A stretch of 64,000 bases of DNA from Jannaschia sp. W003 (GTDB lineage: Bacteria; Pseudomonadota; Alphaproteobacteria; Rhodobacterales; Rhodobacteraceae): the NCBI RefSeq assembly GCF_025144335.1, contig NZ_CP083539.1, positions 621,501 to 685,500 of the forward strand, read 5' to 3'. Shown piece after piece: positions 46,534 to 60,369 of the stretch. Made by a program: the position numbers and the translations under genes. How positions within the stretch are numbered: position 1 is the first letter of the stretch; every line of letters begins with the position of its first letter. Below the pieces are notes generated by a model that had not been told where the DNA came from, did not search any database, and saw nothing but the letters and a program-made list of their open reading frames with translations.

Positions 46534-47517
46534 ATGCAGCGACTGGCGACGATCTTCGGCGGCTCGGGCTTCGTGGGCCGCTACGTGGCGCAGCGGCTGG
46601 CCCGCGACGGCTGGCGCGTGCGCGTGGCCTGCCGCCGCCCCTACGAGGCCCACTTCGTGCGCATGTACGGCACCGTGGGCCAGGTCGAGCCGGTGTTCAC
46701 CAACATCCGCGACGACGATGCCACCGCCGCCGCGCTGACGAACGCCGATGCGGTGGTGAACTGCGTGGGCATCCTCGGCGAGGCCGGACGCAACACCTTC
46801 TCCGCGGTGCAGGCCGAAGGCGCGGAGCGCGTCGCGCGCCTTGCCGCCGCGGCCGGCGTCGAGCGCATGGTGCAGATCAGCGCCATCGGCGCGGACGCGG
46901 ATTCGGACAGCGCGTACGCCCGCACCAAGGCCGCCGGCGAGGACGCCGTGCTGCGGCACATGCCGAATGCCACGATCCTGCGCCCCTCGATCGTGTTCGG
47001 CGCCGAGGACCGGTTCTTCAACCGCTTCGCCGCCATGGCCGCGCGCGCGCCGATCCTGCCCGTGGTGGGGCCGGACACGCGCTTCCAGCCGGTCTACGTG
47101 GACGACGTGGCGCAGGCCGCCGCGCTCGCCGCCGGGGGACGCGCGCCCGCCGGCGTCATGGAGCTGGGCGGCCCCGACGTGGACACGTTCCGCGAGCTGC
47201 TGCAGGTGATGCTGCGCACGATCCATCGCCGCGCGCTGATCGTGGGCGTGCCCTTCTTCGCCGGGCGCCTCATGGGCTCCAGCCTCGATCTTGCCCAGCG
47301 CGCCAGCTTCGGGCTGTTCCACAACGGCATTCTCACGCGCGACCAGGTCGCGAACCTCGCGCGCGACAACGTGGTGACGGGCCGGCACCCCGGCTTCGAG
47401 GCGATGGGCATCGAGCCCACCGCGATGGAGGCGATCCTGCCCACCTATCTCTGGCGCTTCCGCCCCGGCGGCCAGTACGCCGAGATCAAGGACAGCGCCC
47501 GCAACCTGCGCACCTGA
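46534..47517 (+). CDS. NAD(P)-binding protein, complex I NDUFA9 subunit family
   Basis: This 327-residue protein is an atypical SDR with the N-terminal Rossmann motif ATIFGGSGFVGRYVAQRLA. Further segments are VNCVGILGEAGRNTF, MVQISAIGADADSDSAYARTKAAGEDAV, ILRPSIVFGAEDRFFNRFA and FQPVYVDDVAQA, which match the NDUFA9/39-kDa group. In mitochondria the homologue is an accessory subunit of complex I; its bacterial role is less clear. The ATG at 46534 follows AAGGAGG. Confidence 0.9.
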   Translation: MQRLATIFGGSGFVGRYVAQRLARDGWRVRVACRRPYEAHFVRMYGTVGQVEPVFTNIRDDDATAAALTNADAVVNCVGILGEAGRNTFSAVQAEGAERVARLAAAAGVERMVQISAIGADADSDSAYARTKAAGEDAVLRHMPNATILRPSIVFGAEDRFFNRFAAMAARAPILPVVGPDTRFQPVYVDDVAQAAALAAGGRAPAGVMELGGPDVDTFRELLQVMLRTIHRRALIVGVPFFAGRLMGSSLDLAQRASFGLFHNGILTRDQVANLARDNVVTGRHPGFEAMGIEPTAMEAILPTYLWRFRPGGQYAEIKDSARNLRT

Positions 47518-47637
47518 GGCACAGCGCCGCCCGGTGCGCGGGGTGCGACCCCGGGCCGCGCGGGCGCACGGACCCGAGGAAGCTTCGGCGCGTTGGGACG
47601 CATGCCCCGAGGGGCCGTCCCCACCCCGGAGCGCCCC

Positions 47638-49038
47638 ATGCCCGACGCCACGCGCGACCTGAACCACGGCCCCGTCTGGCGCGCGTTGCTGAGCGTCTCC
47701 GGCCCCATGGCCTTCGGCATCTTCGCGGTGATCTCCGTGGGCCTCGTGGACGCCTTCTTCCTCGGCCGCGTCGGCCCCGACGCGCTGGCCGCCGTGGGCT
47801 TCGTCTATCCCGTCACCATGGCGATCACGTCGCTCTCGATCGGCCTCTCGGCGGGCGCCAATGCGGCGATCTCGCAGGCCATCGGGCGGGGCGACGGGCG
47901 GGACGACGTGATCCGCCGCGGCCTCCACGCGCTGGGCATCGGCACCGCTCTGGCAGGCGGGGCGGGCGCGCTGTTCTGGATGGTGGACGGCACCCTGCTC
48001 GGGCTGATGGGGGCGGAAGGTGCCGTGCTGGAGGCGGCGCTCCAGTACACCCCCGTCTGGGCGGCGGCCTTCCCGTTCCTCGTGGGCATGATGCTCTGCA
48101 ACGCGGTGTTCCGCGCCCACGGCAGCGGGGTGCGCTCGGCCGCCGTGATGGTGTTCTCGGCGGTCGTGAACATCGCGCTGACGCCGACGCTGATCCTCGG
48201 CTGGGGCCCCGCGCCCGAGCTGGGCGTGGCCGGCGCCGCCTGGTCCACGCTGATCGCCTACGTCGCCGCCTTCGCGCTGGCCGGCGCGCTGGCGCTGCGG
48301 GCCGGACTGCTGCGGCCCTGCGGCGCGATGCTGCACGGGCTTGGCGCCTCGGCCCGCGCGCTGCTGGCGGTCGGCGGCCCGGCCGCGCTCTCGAACGCGA
48401 TCCGTCCCGCGGGCATGGCCGCCGTCACGGCCGCCGTCGCCACGCTGGGGGCCAGCTACGTCGCCGGCTTCGGCGCGGCGGGGCGGGTGCAGGGCTTGGC
48501 CGCCGTGCCGCTGCTGGCCCTCTCCGCCGGGATCGGTCCGGTGGTGGGGCAGGCGTGGGGCGCGGGGAACGCGGCGCGGGCCGCCACCGCGCTGCGGCTC
48601 TCCTGCGGCTTCGCGCTCGCCTACGGGCTGGCGCTGGCGCTGGCGCTCTTCCTCGGGGCGCCGTGGATCGCGGGGCTGTTCTCGGACGAGGCGGAGACGA
48701 CGCGGGCGGCGGCGCTCTACCTTCGGGTCGTGGGCTGGTCGATGTTCGGCTTCGGCTTCCTCGTGATCGGCAACGCCGCGCTCAACGCCATGAGCCGGGC
48801 CGGCTACGCCATGGCGCTGTCGGTGGCGCGGGTGCTCGGCGTCTACCTGCCGCTGGCCTGGCTGGGCGCCGTGACCGTGGGCTATGGGGGCATCCTGGCA
48901 GCGGCGGTGGCGGGCAACCTCTTCGCCGCGCTCGCGGTCCTCGTGGCCGCCCGCGCGGCGGGGCTGCGGGTGCTGGACGTGGGCCCCGTGCGCGCGCTCG
49001 CGGCGCGCCTGCCGCGCAGCCGCCTGGAGGTGGCCTAG
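47638..49038 (+). CDS. MATE-family efflux transporter
   Basis: This 466-residue protein has about twelve membrane helices in two similar halves. Typical MATE segments are GLVDAFFLGRVGPDALAAVGF, LSAGANAAISQAIGRGDG, the repeat VAGFGAAGRVQGLAAVPLLALSAGIGPVVGQAWGAGN and ALNAMSRAGYAM. It exports drugs or cationic compounds using a sodium or proton gradient. The ATG at 47638 follows CCGGAG. Its stop codon shares CTAG with the convergent uppP stop. Confidence 0.92.
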   Translation: MPDATRDLNHGPVWRALLSVSGPMAFGIFAVISVGLVDAFFLGRVGPDALAAVGFVYPVTMAITSLSIGLSAGANAAISQAIGRGDGRDDVIRRGLHALGIGTALAGGAGALFWMVDGTLLGLMGAEGAVLEAALQYTPVWAAAFPFLVGMMLCNAVFRAHGSGVRSAAVMVFSAVVNIALTPTLILGWGPAPELGVAGAAWSTLIAYVAAFALAGALALRAGLLRPCGAMLHGLGASARALLAVGGPAALSNAIRPAGMAAVTAAVATLGASYVAGFGAAGRVQGLAAVPLLALSAGIGPVVGQAWGAGNAARAATALRLSCGFALAYGLALALALFLGAPWIAGLFSDEAETTRAAALYLRVVGWSMFGFGFLVIGNAALNAMSRAGYAMALSVARVLGVYLPLAWLGAVTVGYGGILAAAVAGNLFAALAVLVAARAAGLRVLDVGPVRALAARLPRSRLEVA

Positions 49039-49835
49039 GCGTAGGCCCAGACGAGCAGGGCCGAGCCGAGCGCGACGCGGTAGAGGACGTAAGGAAGGAA
49101 GCTGACCGAGCGCAGGAGCCGCATCATCAGCGCCAGCGCCACGAGGGCGGCGCCGAACGAGAACAGGGCGGCGACCGCGCCCTCCCACGCGAGCGCCCCG
49201 CCCTCCTCGGCCACGTCGAGGGCGAGGAGCGTGCCCGAGGCGAGGATCGTGGGGATCGACATTAGCATCGACAGGCGGGCCGCCGATTCCCGGTCGTAGC
49301 CCTCGAAGCGGGCGCCGGTGATCACGATGCCCGAGCGCGAGGTGCCCGGGACGAGGGCCAGTGCCTGCCACAGGCCGAAGCGCAGGGCGGCCGCGGGGGT
49401 CCAGTCGCGGTCCGTCCGGTGCTCGGGCGCGCGCAGGTCGGCCAGCCCGAGCAGGAGGCCGAAGAGGAGCGTGGTCCAGCCGATCACGGCGACGGAGCGC
49501 ATCCACTCGGTGCCCACGGTGACCTTGAGGATCAGGCCCGCGAGGATCACCGGCACGGTGGCGATCGCGAGCCCCAGGGCGAGGCGCGCCTCGCGGCCGT
49601 CGGTGCGTCCGCGCAGGAGTTCGCCGATGCCGCGCAGGGCCGCGGCGACCTCCGCTCGGAAGTAGAGGACCACGGCGCCGAGCGAGCCGACGTGGACGGC
49701 CACATCCAGGAACAGGCCCTGATCCTGCAGGCCCGTGACGAGCGGCAGGAGCACGAGGTGGCCCGAGGAGGAGACGGGCAGGAACTCCGTCGCGCCCTGC
49801 AGGACGGCGAGGAGGAGGAGGTGCCACAGGGCCAT
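49035..49835 (-). CDS. uppP: Undecaprenyl-diphosphatase
   Basis: This 266-residue membrane enzyme recycles the lipid carrier undecaprenyl pyrophosphate for peptidoglycan and surface-glycan synthesis. It has the two catalytic regions of the BacA/UppP family: LQGATEFLPVSSSGHL near residues 12-27 and ALVPGTSRSGIVITGARFEGYDRESAARLSMLMSIP near 160-195. About eight membrane segments are visible. The start follows GGAGGAGG. It is convergent with the MATE gene and divergent from gltD. Confidence 0.95.
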   Translation of the reverse strand: MALWHLLLLAVLQGATEFLPVSSSGHLVLLPLVTGLQDQGLFLDVAVHVGSLGAVVLYFRAEVAAALRGIGELLRGRTDGREARLALGLAIATVPVILAGLILKVTVGTEWMRSVAVIGWTTLLFGLLLGLADLRAPEHRTDRDWTPAAALRFGLWQALALVPGTSRSGIVITGARFEGYDRESAARLSMLMSIPTILASGTLLALDVAEEGGALAWEGAVAALFSFGAALVALALMMRLLRSVSFLPYVLYRVALGSALLVWAYA

Positions 49836-50044
49836 GGGAGCGCGCCTTCCGGGGGTGTCGCGGGCCTTGTGGCAGAGGGGCGGGGAGGGGCCAAGCGGCG
49901 AGGTGGGACCGGATCGGACCTAGTTTCGCGCCGATTCTGCACGATCCTCTCCGCGCTGCGGCGAAAAGCGCCCAGGTAGGTCAGTACTCCTGACTTTTCC
50001 TCGTCCGAAGCCCGCTGTATGGGGGCCGCAGCAGGAGGGATCTC

Positions 50045-51586
50045 ATGGCCGGCAATCCGATGCTCAAGTTCGTCACGCTCCATCGGGAGATGCCCGAGAA
50101 GCGGGACGCCCAGAACCGCAAGGCCGACTTCGGCGAGATCTACCGCGAGTTCGCCGCGGAACGCGCCGCCGCGCAAGCCTCGCGCTGCTCGCAGTGCGGC
50201 GTGCCCTACTGCCAGACCCACTGCCCGCTGCACAACAACATCCCCGACTGGCTGCGCCTCACCGCCGAAGGGCGCCTGCGCGAGGCCTACGACATCAGCC
50301 AGCTCACCAACACGTTCCCCGAGATCTGCGGCCGCATCTGCCCCCAGGACCGCCTGTGCGAGGGCAACTGCGTGATCGAGCAGTCGGGCCACGGCACCGT
50401 GACCATCGGCGCCGTCGAGAAGTACATCACCGACACCGCCTGGGAGGAGGGCTGGGTCGAGCCGCCCGCGCCCGCCGAGGAGCGCCCCGAGAGCGTGGGC
50501 ATCGTCGGCGCGGGCCCCGGCGGGCTGGCCGCCGCCGACATGCTGCGCCGGGCGGGCGTGCAGGTCACCGTCTACGACCGCTACGACCGCGCGGGGGGCC
50601 TCCTGAGCTACGGCATCCCCGGCTTCAAGCTGGAGAAGGAGGTGGTCGAGCGCCGCAACCGCCAGCTCGAGGAGGGCGGCGTCGCCTTCGAGCTGGGCTG
50701 CGAGGTGGGCCGGGACGTCACCTTCGCGGAGCTGCGCGAGCGGCACGACGCGCTGGTCATCGCCACCGGCGTCTACAAGTCGCGCGAGCTGGAGCATCCC
50801 CACGCGGATGCGCAAGGCGTGGTGAAGGCGATCGACTATCTGACCGTCTCGTCGAAGAAATACTTCGGCGACCAGGTGGACGAGTTCGACTCCGGCGAGA
50901 TGAACGCCGAAGGCAAGCGCGTGGTGGTGATCGGCGGCGGCGACACCGCGATGGACTGCGTGCGGACCGCGATCCGACAGGGCGCGACCTCGGTGAAGTG
51001 CCTCTATCGGCGCGACCGGGCCAACATGCCGGGGAGCCAACGCGAGGTTGGCAACGCCGAGGAGGAGGGCGTCGAGTTCGTGTGGCTGACCGCGCCCGGC
51101 GGCTTCGAGACCCACGGCATGACGCCCGACGCGGAGGTGCGCCAGATCGGCCCCGAGGGGCAGGGCAGCGGCGTGCGCCCCGGCCCCGCGACCGGCCCCG
51201 TGCGCGGCGTGAGCGTGCAGCGCATGAAGCTGGGCGAGCCGGATGCGACGGGCCGCCAGCGCCCCGAGGTGATGGAGGGTGCCGACTACCTGGAGGAGGC
51301 GGACCTCGTCATCAAGGCACTGGGCTTCGAGCCCGAGGACCTGCCCACGCTCTGGGAGCAGCCCGAGCTGGAGGTGACGCGCTGGGGCACCGTGAAGGCC
51401 GACTTCCGCACCCACGCGACTGCCCTCGATGGGGTCTACGCGGTGGGCGACATCGTGCGCGGCGCCTCGCTGGTGGTCTGGGCCATCCGCGACGGGCGCG
51501 AGTGCGCCGAGGCCATCCTCGAGCGCTTCGACCTGGCGACGGTCGAGGCCCGGACGATGGCGACCGCGACAGTGGCCGCGGAGTGA
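50045..51586 (+). CDS. gltD: Glutamate synthase small subunit (NADPH)
   Basis: This 513-residue protein is the electron-input subunit. The N-terminus holds cysteine clusters for two [4Fe-4S] centres (RCSQCGVPYCQTHCPLHNNIPDW and EICGRICPQDRLCEGNC). The FAD site is VGIVGAGPGGLAAADMLRRAG and the NADPH site VVVIGGGDTAMDCV. The end shows DGVYAVGDIVRGASLVVWAIRDGRECAEAI. It is somewhat longer than the E. coli protein, with an extra loop around ETHGMTPDAEVRQIGPEGQG. It has an AGGAGG site. Its partner gltB lies 1.7 kb downstream beyond three unrelated genes. Confidence 0.96.
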   Translation: MAGNPMLKFVTLHREMPEKRDAQNRKADFGEIYREFAAERAAAQASRCSQCGVPYCQTHCPLHNNIPDWLRLTAEGRLREAYDISQLTNTFPEICGRICPQDRLCEGNCVIEQSGHGTVTIGAVEKYITDTAWEEGWVEPPAPAEERPESVGIVGAGPGGLAAADMLRRAGVQVTVYDRYDRAGGLLSYGIPGFKLEKEVVERRNRQLEEGGVAFELGCEVGRDVTFAELRERHDALVIATGVYKSRELEHPHADAQGVVKAIDYLTVSSKKYFGDQVDEFDSGEMNAEGKRVVVIGGGDTAMDCVRTAIRQGATSVKCLYRRDRANMPGSQREVGNAEEEGVEFVWLTAPGGFETHGMTPDAEVRQIGPEGQGSGVRPGPATGPVRGVSVQRMKLGEPDATGRQRPEVMEGADYLEEADLVIKALGFEPEDLPTLWEQPELEVTRWGTVKADFRTHATALDGVYAVGDIVRGASLVVWAIRDGRECAEAILERFDLATVEARTMATATVAAE

Positions 51587-51641
51587 TGCGCCGGCTGCAT
51601 GGCATAGGGCGCAAGTGGGCCGGGCGAGGGGGGGCGCCCCG

Positions 51642-51670
51642 CGTGCACCCCCCGTGCACCCCCCGTGCAT
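51642..51670. repeat. Tandem 11-bp repeats CGTGCACCCCC
   Basis: Two perfect copies of CGTGCACCCCC (51642-51652 and 51653-51663) are followed by a partial third, CGTGCAT. They sit in the 156-base gap after gltD and before the hydrolase-like gene. Each unit contains the palindrome GTGCAC or its GTGCAT variant. They could be an operator or a slippage product. Confidence 0.55.
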
Positions 51671-51742
51671 GCGCGGGGACATCCCTATCGGCATGCGCCG
51701 CGCGCAACGGGTCAGCGACCCTGACCGTTCCGGGCTGAGCCG

Positions 51743-52450
51743 ATGTCCGGCCCCGAGATCGAGACCGTGTACGAGGATGCCGACCTGACCCTGCGCTGGC
51801 TGCCGGGCAGCACGCCGCGCATGGTGGTGGTGTTCACCGGCATGAAGCGCGGCTTCGGCGGCGCGGAGCCCGACGAGTTCGCGGCCTCGGCCTCCTGCGG
51901 GGGCGAGAACGCGGTGCTGTTCGTGACCGACCGCAAGGCGACGTGGTTCGCGGCCCCGGGCCTCTGGAAGCGGGCCGTCGCGATGATCCGCACCGTCCGC
52001 CGCTCCGAGGGGGTGGAGGAGGTCGTGTCCTTGGGCAACTCCATGGGCGGCTTCGCGGCCCTCCTGCTGCCGCGCGACCTGCGGGTGGCGCGCGCGGTCG
52101 CCTTCGCGCCGCAGGTGACCATGGACCGGGACGTGCTGATCGACGCGCGCTGGCCGGACGTGGAGGCGCTGTATGGGGCGGCGCCCGCGCGCGACGTGGG
52201 CGAGACGGTCGGCGAGACCCGCGCCCAGTACTACGTGGCGGTCTGCGCGGACTGCCCCGAGGACCAGGCCCACGCCGCGCTGATGCCGCAGCTCCGCCGG
52301 GTCCACCGGCTGGCCGTCCCGTGCGCGGGCCACAACCCGGCGCGCGTGCTGCGCGAGGCGGGGGTGCTGGGCGACGTGGTGGGGGCGCTCGTGCGGGGCC
52401 GCAAGGCGCGCGCCGAGCGCATCCTCGCGGGCATGGGCGCGGCGGCATGA
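51743..52450 (+). CDS. Alpha/beta-hydrolase-like protein of unknown function
   Basis: This 235-residue protein has a hydrolase-like core. VVVFTGMKRGFGG gives a strand and oxyanion-type loop. VVSLGNSMGGFAALLL contains the GxSxG nucleophile elbow (Ser near residue 100). VPCAGHNPARVL near the end contributes a candidate catalytic His. I cannot assign a substrate. Its stop overlaps the ATG of the first GFA gene, so it is coupled to that pair, between gltD and gltB. Confidence 0.7.
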   Translation: MSGPEIETVYEDADLTLRWLPGSTPRMVVVFTGMKRGFGGAEPDEFAASASCGGENAVLFVTDRKATWFAAPGLWKRAVAMIRTVRRSEGVEEVVSLGNSMGGFAALLLPRDLRVARAVAFAPQVTMDRDVLIDARWPDVEALYGAAPARDVGETVGETRAQYYVAVCADCPEDQAHAALMPQLRRVHRLAVPCAGHNPARVLREAGVLGDVVGALVRGRKARAERILAGMGAAA

Positions 52451-52878
52451 GCGGCGCGGTGCATCACGGGCGCTGCCTGTGCGGCGCGGTGCGGCTGGAG
52501 GTGCGGGCCGCGTTGGGCGGCATCTCGGCCTGCCACTGCCGCAACTGCGCACGCTGGGGCGGCGGGCTGCAGATGGGCATCGAGGTGCCCGAGGCGGCGG
52601 TGCTGGCCGAGGGACCGATCCGGACCCACGACACCGCCATCGCCGAGCGGGCCTGGTGCGACAGCTGCGGCTCCTCGCTGTGGCTGCGGTCGACCGAAGG
52701 CCCCGGCGTGGGCACGGTGGAGCTGGTGCCCGGCCTGTTCGAGGCGCTGGGCGGCGCGCGGCTGGAGCGGGTGGTCTACGCGGACCGTGCCGCCGGGGTC
52801 GCGCTGGCGGGCGACGTGCCGCGGATCGGCGCGGCGGAATACGAGCGATCGAACCCCCATCTGGAGGACGAGGCATGA
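52447..52878 (+). CDS. GFA-family protein (glutathione-dependent formaldehyde-activating-like)
   Basis: This 143-residue zinc protein has the family cysteine pattern: GRCLCGAVRLEV, then SACHCRNCARWGG, then WCDSCGSSLWLRS. The prototype Gfa of Paracoccus was reported to assist the glutathione-formaldehyde reaction, but most relatives have no proven role. It overlaps the genes on both sides by four bases and is paralogous to the next gene. Confidence 0.87.
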   Translation: MSGAVHHGRCLCGAVRLEVRAALGGISACHCRNCARWGGGLQMGIEVPEAAVLAEGPIRTHDTAIAERAWCDSCGSSLWLRSTEGPGVGTVELVPGLFEALGGARLERVVYADRAAGVALAGDVPRIGAAEYERSNPHLEDEA

Positions 52879-53332
52879 GCGTGGACATCGAACCCTTTCG
52901 CCGGTCCGGGCGGATGGAGGGGCGCTGCGACTGCGGCGCGGTGCGGGTGCGGATCGACGGCGCCCATGTGGCCGCCGTGGGCGCCTGCCACTGCGGCATC
53001 TGCCAGCGCTGGTCGGGGGCGCTCTATGCCTCGTTCGACGCGGAGGCGGACGCGGTGACGGTGGAGGGCGAGGTCGCCACCTACGCGTCCACCGACTGGG
53101 CCGAGCGCAGCTTCTGCCCGCGCTGCGGCAGCCACCTGTGGTACCGCTCCACGGTGCGCGAGGCGCCGGCCTACGAGTTGATGCCGGGGCTGTTCCCGGC
53201 GGCGGCGGCGTTCCCGCTGATTTCCGAGATCTACTGCGACAAGGCCCCGGCCTACGCCGCGCTGCGGGGCGAGCACGCCCGCGCCAGCGAGGCGGACTAC
53301 GAGGCGAAGCGCGCCGCACGAGGAGACGACCG

Positions 53333-53336
<4 letters not shown>
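52875..53336 (+). CDS. GFA-family protein, second paralogue
   Basis: This 153-residue protein keeps the same three cysteine clusters: GRCDCGAVRVRI, GACHCGICQRWSGA and SFCPRCGSHLWYRS. The two GFA genes are probably a tandem duplication, since spacing and length agree, but the flanking sequences have diverged. Its stop overlaps the ATG of gltB, which makes translation of the glutamate synthase large subunit coupled to it. Confidence 0.87.
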
Positions 53337-57868
<4,532 letters not shown>

Positions 57869-57876
57869 CGTGGAGA

Positions 57877-57894
57877 GCGGCGCCGCGGCGCCGC
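57877..57894 (+). terminator. GC-rich palindrome after gltB
   Basis: An 18-bp perfect palindrome, GCGGCGCCG and CGGCGCCGC, starts 8 bases after the gltB stop and is followed by CCTTGC. It may end the glt transcript, but the T-tract is poor and mtgA starts 37 bases later. Confidence 0.4.
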
Positions 57895-57931
57895 CCTTGC
57901 GCCCGGGCGGATTCGGGGGAAGGTGCGCCCC

Positions 57932-58654
57932 ATGGCGACGAAGGCGAAGAAGCGTGCCCCGCGGGCGCGGGGCGGCGTGCGCGCCGGGGTGGCCCGGCTG
58001 CGGCGCTGGGCGGTGCGGCTGGTGCTGGGCGCGGCGGCGCTCGTGCTGCTGTGGGTGCTGGCCTACCGCTGGATCGACCCGCCCACCACGCCCCACGCCG
58101 TGTCCGAGGGGCTGCGGCTGGGCCGGCTGGAGCGGACCTGGGTGGACATGGAGCAGATCGCCCCCGTCATGGCGCGCGCCGCGGTGGCGGCCGAGGACGC
58201 CAACTTCTGCCGCCACTGGGGCTTCGATGTGGACGCGATCCGGGATGCCATCGAGGACGGCGGCGGGCGCGGCGCCTCGACGATCTCTCAGCAGGTGGTG
58301 AAGAACGCCTTCCTCTGGCAGGGCCGCTCCTGGCCGCGCAAGGCGCTGGAGACGGCGCTGACCCCGGTGATGGAGGCCATGTGGCCCAAGCGGCGCATCC
58401 TGGAGGTCTACCTCAACATCGCCGAGATGGGCGTGGGCGTGTTTGGCGTGGAGGCCGCGGCGCGGCACCATTTCGGCAAGGCGGCCCGCGACCTCTCCGC
58501 GCGCGAGGCGGCGCGGCTGGCGGCGATCCTGCCCAGCCCCCGCACCCGTGACCCGGCCGCGCCCACGCCCGCCTCGCGGCGCCGCGCGGTGATGATCGAG
58601 GACGGGGCGGCGACCATCCGCGCCGACGGCCGCGCGGCCTGCTTCGAGGATTGA
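57932..58654 (+). CDS. mtgA: Monofunctional biosynthetic peptidoglycan transglycosylase
   Basis: This 240-residue protein has a basic cytoplasmic tail, one membrane anchor (LVLGAAALVLLWVLAY, about residues 33-48) and a GT51 domain. Motifs are VAAEDANFCRHWGFD (catalytic Glu), RGASTISQQVVKNAFLW, WPRKALETALTP and KRRILEVYLNIAEMG. It polymerises lipid II into glycan strands. The ATG at 57932 is preferred; a GTG nine bases upstream is also in frame. Confidence 0.94.
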   Translation: MATKAKKRAPRARGGVRAGVARLRRWAVRLVLGAAALVLLWVLAYRWIDPPTTPHAVSEGLRLGRLERTWVDMEQIAPVMARAAVAAEDANFCRHWGFDVDAIRDAIEDGGGRGASTISQQVVKNAFLWQGRSWPRKALETALTPVMEAMWPKRRILEVYLNIAEMGVGVFGVEAAARHHFGKAARDLSAREAARLAAILPSPRTRDPAAPTPASRRRAVMIEDGAATIRADGRAACFED

Positions 58655-58685
58655 GGCGCCCCTCCGGCGCCGGTAGAGGGCGAAC

Positions 58686-59351
58686 ATGATCCAGCTCCAT
58701 CACTTCGCCCTGTCGCCCTTCTGCCGGAAGGTCCGGCTCGTGCTGGCCGAGAAGCGGCTGGAGGTGGAGCTGATCGACGAGCGCTACTGGGAGCGCGACC
58801 CCGAGTTCCTGCGCCGCAACGCCGCCGGGCAGGTGCCCGTGCTGCGCGTCGACGGGCTGACGCTCTCGGACAGCGCCGCGATCTGCGAGTACCTCGAGGA
58901 GACGGTCCCCGCCGCGCCGCTGCTGCCCAAGGCGCCCGCCGAGCGCGCCGAGGCGCGGCGGCTGGCGGCGTGGTTCGACGACAAGTTCCACCGCGAGGTG
59001 ACCTCGAAGCTGGTCTACGAGCGGGTCAACAAGAAGCTGACGCGCTCTGGCTACCCGGACGGCACCGCGATCAAGGCGGGCGTGAAGGCGGTGAAGTTCC
59101 ACCTCGACTACATGGGCTGGCTGCTCGACCAGCGCCGCTGGCTGGCGGGCGACGCGATGACCATCGCCGACTTCGCCGCCGCCGCGCACCTGAGCTGCCT
59201 CGACTACTCGTCGGACGTGGACTGGGAGCGGCAGCCGGCGGTGCGGGACTGGTACTCCAAGATCAAGTCGCGGCCCGCGTTCCGCTCGATCCTGGCCGAC
59301 CAGGTGCCCGGCTTCCGCCCGGCGCCGCACTATGCCGACCTCGACTTCTGA
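58686..59351 (+). CDS. Glutathione S-transferase family protein
   Basis: This 221-residue protein has the thioredoxin-like N-terminal domain with [19 protein letters not shown] (Ser/Cys in the active loop) and the glutathione-binding [24 protein letters not shown]. The helical C-terminal domain contains [23 protein letters not shown], the capping-box region. It may conjugate or reduce small electrophiles. Its last 20 bases overlap the start of queG. Confidence 0.92.
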   Translation: MIQLHHFALSPFCRKVRLVLAEKRLEVELIDERYWERDPEFLRRNAAGQVPVLRVDGLTLSDSAAICEYLEETVPAAPLLPKAPAERAEARRLAAWFDDKFHREVTSKLVYERVNKKLTRSGYPDGTAIKAGVKAVKFHLDYMGWLLDQRRWLAGDAMTIADFAAAAHLSCLDYSSDVDWERQPAVRDWYSKIKSRPAFRSILADQVPGFRPAPHYADLDF

Positions 59352-60369
59352 GCTTCGGCCCGCGCTGGAGGCGCGCGCGCGCGCCGAGGGCTTCTGCGCC
59401 GTGGGCGTCTGCGCGCCCGATGCGATCCCCGATGCGGCCCCCCGCCTCTCGCGCTTCCTCGGCGAGGGGCGCCACGGGCAGATGGGGTGGATGGGCGACC
59501 GGCAGGCGTGGCGGGGCGATCCGCGCGCGCTCTGGCCCGAGTGCCGCAGCGTGGTGATGCTGGCGATGAGCTACGCGCCGGAGCACGATCCGCTGGAGGA
59601 CGTGGCCTTGCGCGACCGGGGCGCGGTGAGCGTCTATGCGGCGGGGCGCGACTATCACGACGTGGTCAAGAAGGCGCTGAAGCGGGTGGGGCGCTGGCTG
59701 ATCGAGGCCGCCGAGGGCGAGCCGGAAATCAAGGTCTTCGTGGACACGGCGCCCGTGATGGAGAAGCCACTCGCGCAGGCCGCCGGGATCGGCTGGCAGG
59801 GCAAGCACACCAACCTGCTGGGTCGGGATTTCGGCAACTGGGTGTTCCTGGGCGCGATCTTCACCACGCTGGATCTGCCCACGGACGAGGCCGAGCGCGA
59901 GCACTGCGGCTCCTGCACCCGCTGCCTCGACGTCTGCCCCACCGACGCCTTTCCCGCCCCGTTCCAGCTCGATGCGCGGCGCTGCATCTCGTATCTCACC
60001 ATCGAGCACCGCGGCCCCGTGGACGAGGCGCTGCGCGAGGGTCTCGGCAACCGGGTCTACGGCTGCGACGACTGCCTCGCCGTGTGCCCGTGGAACAAGT
60101 TCGCGGTGGCGGCGGGCGACATGCGCCTCCACGGCCCGCACCGGGCGCCCGCGCTGGCCGAGCTGGCGGCGCTGGACGATGCCGGCTTCCGGGCGCGGTT
60201 CGCGGGCAGCCCCATCAAGCGCATCGGGCGGGACCGCATGGCGCGCAACGCGGCCTATGCCATCGGCAACTCGGGCGACCCGGGGCTGAAGCCCGCGGTG
60301 CAATCCTTGTGCGACGACGCGGACGAGGCCGTCCGCGACGCTGCGCGCTGGGCGGCGGCGCGGCTGTGA
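59332..60369 (+). CDS. queG: Epoxyqueuosine reductase
   Basis: This 345-residue enzyme carries out the last step of queuosine synthesis in tRNA, using cobalamin and two [4Fe-4S] clusters. It has [45 protein letters not shown], and the two ferredoxin-like cysteine runs [16 protein letters not shown] and [13 protein letters not shown]. The C-terminal HEAT-like part includes [20 protein letters not shown]. The ATG overlaps the GST gene; no other start nearby fits. Its stop overlaps the next GTG. Confidence 0.95.
   Translation: MPTSTSELRPALEARARAEGFCAVGVCAPDAIPDAAPRLSRFLGEGRHGQMGWMGDRQAWRGDPRALWPECRSVVMLAMSYAPEHDPLEDVALRDRGAVSVYAAGRDYHDVVKKALKRVGRWLIEAAEGEPEIKVFVDTAPVMEKPLAQAAGIGWQGKHTNLLGRDFGNWVFLGAIFTTLDLPTDEAEREHCGSCTRCLDVCPTDAFPAPFQLDARRCISYLTIEHRGPVDEALREGLGNRVYGCDDCLAVCPWNKFAVAAGDMRLHGPHRAPALAELAALDDAGFRARFAGSPIKRIGRDRMARNAAYAIGNSGDPGLKPAVQSLCDDADEAVRDAARWAAARL

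Noticed and set aside
51642..51670. Possible CRISPR or iteron array
   Set aside because: The units are 11 bp in direct tandem with no spacers and only two full copies, so it is not CRISPR. No replication gene is nearby to support iterons.
51586..51738. 50-codon frame starting in the gltD stop codon (TGATG)
   Set aside because: It consists mainly of the translated tandem repeat and has no family resemblance. The overlap start alone is not enough support.
45856..52999. Long minus-strand open frames of more than 1100 codons opposite the MATE, NDUFA9-like, gltD and GFA genes
   Set aside because: They overlap several confidently assigned genes, lack recognisable domains and have shadow-frame composition.
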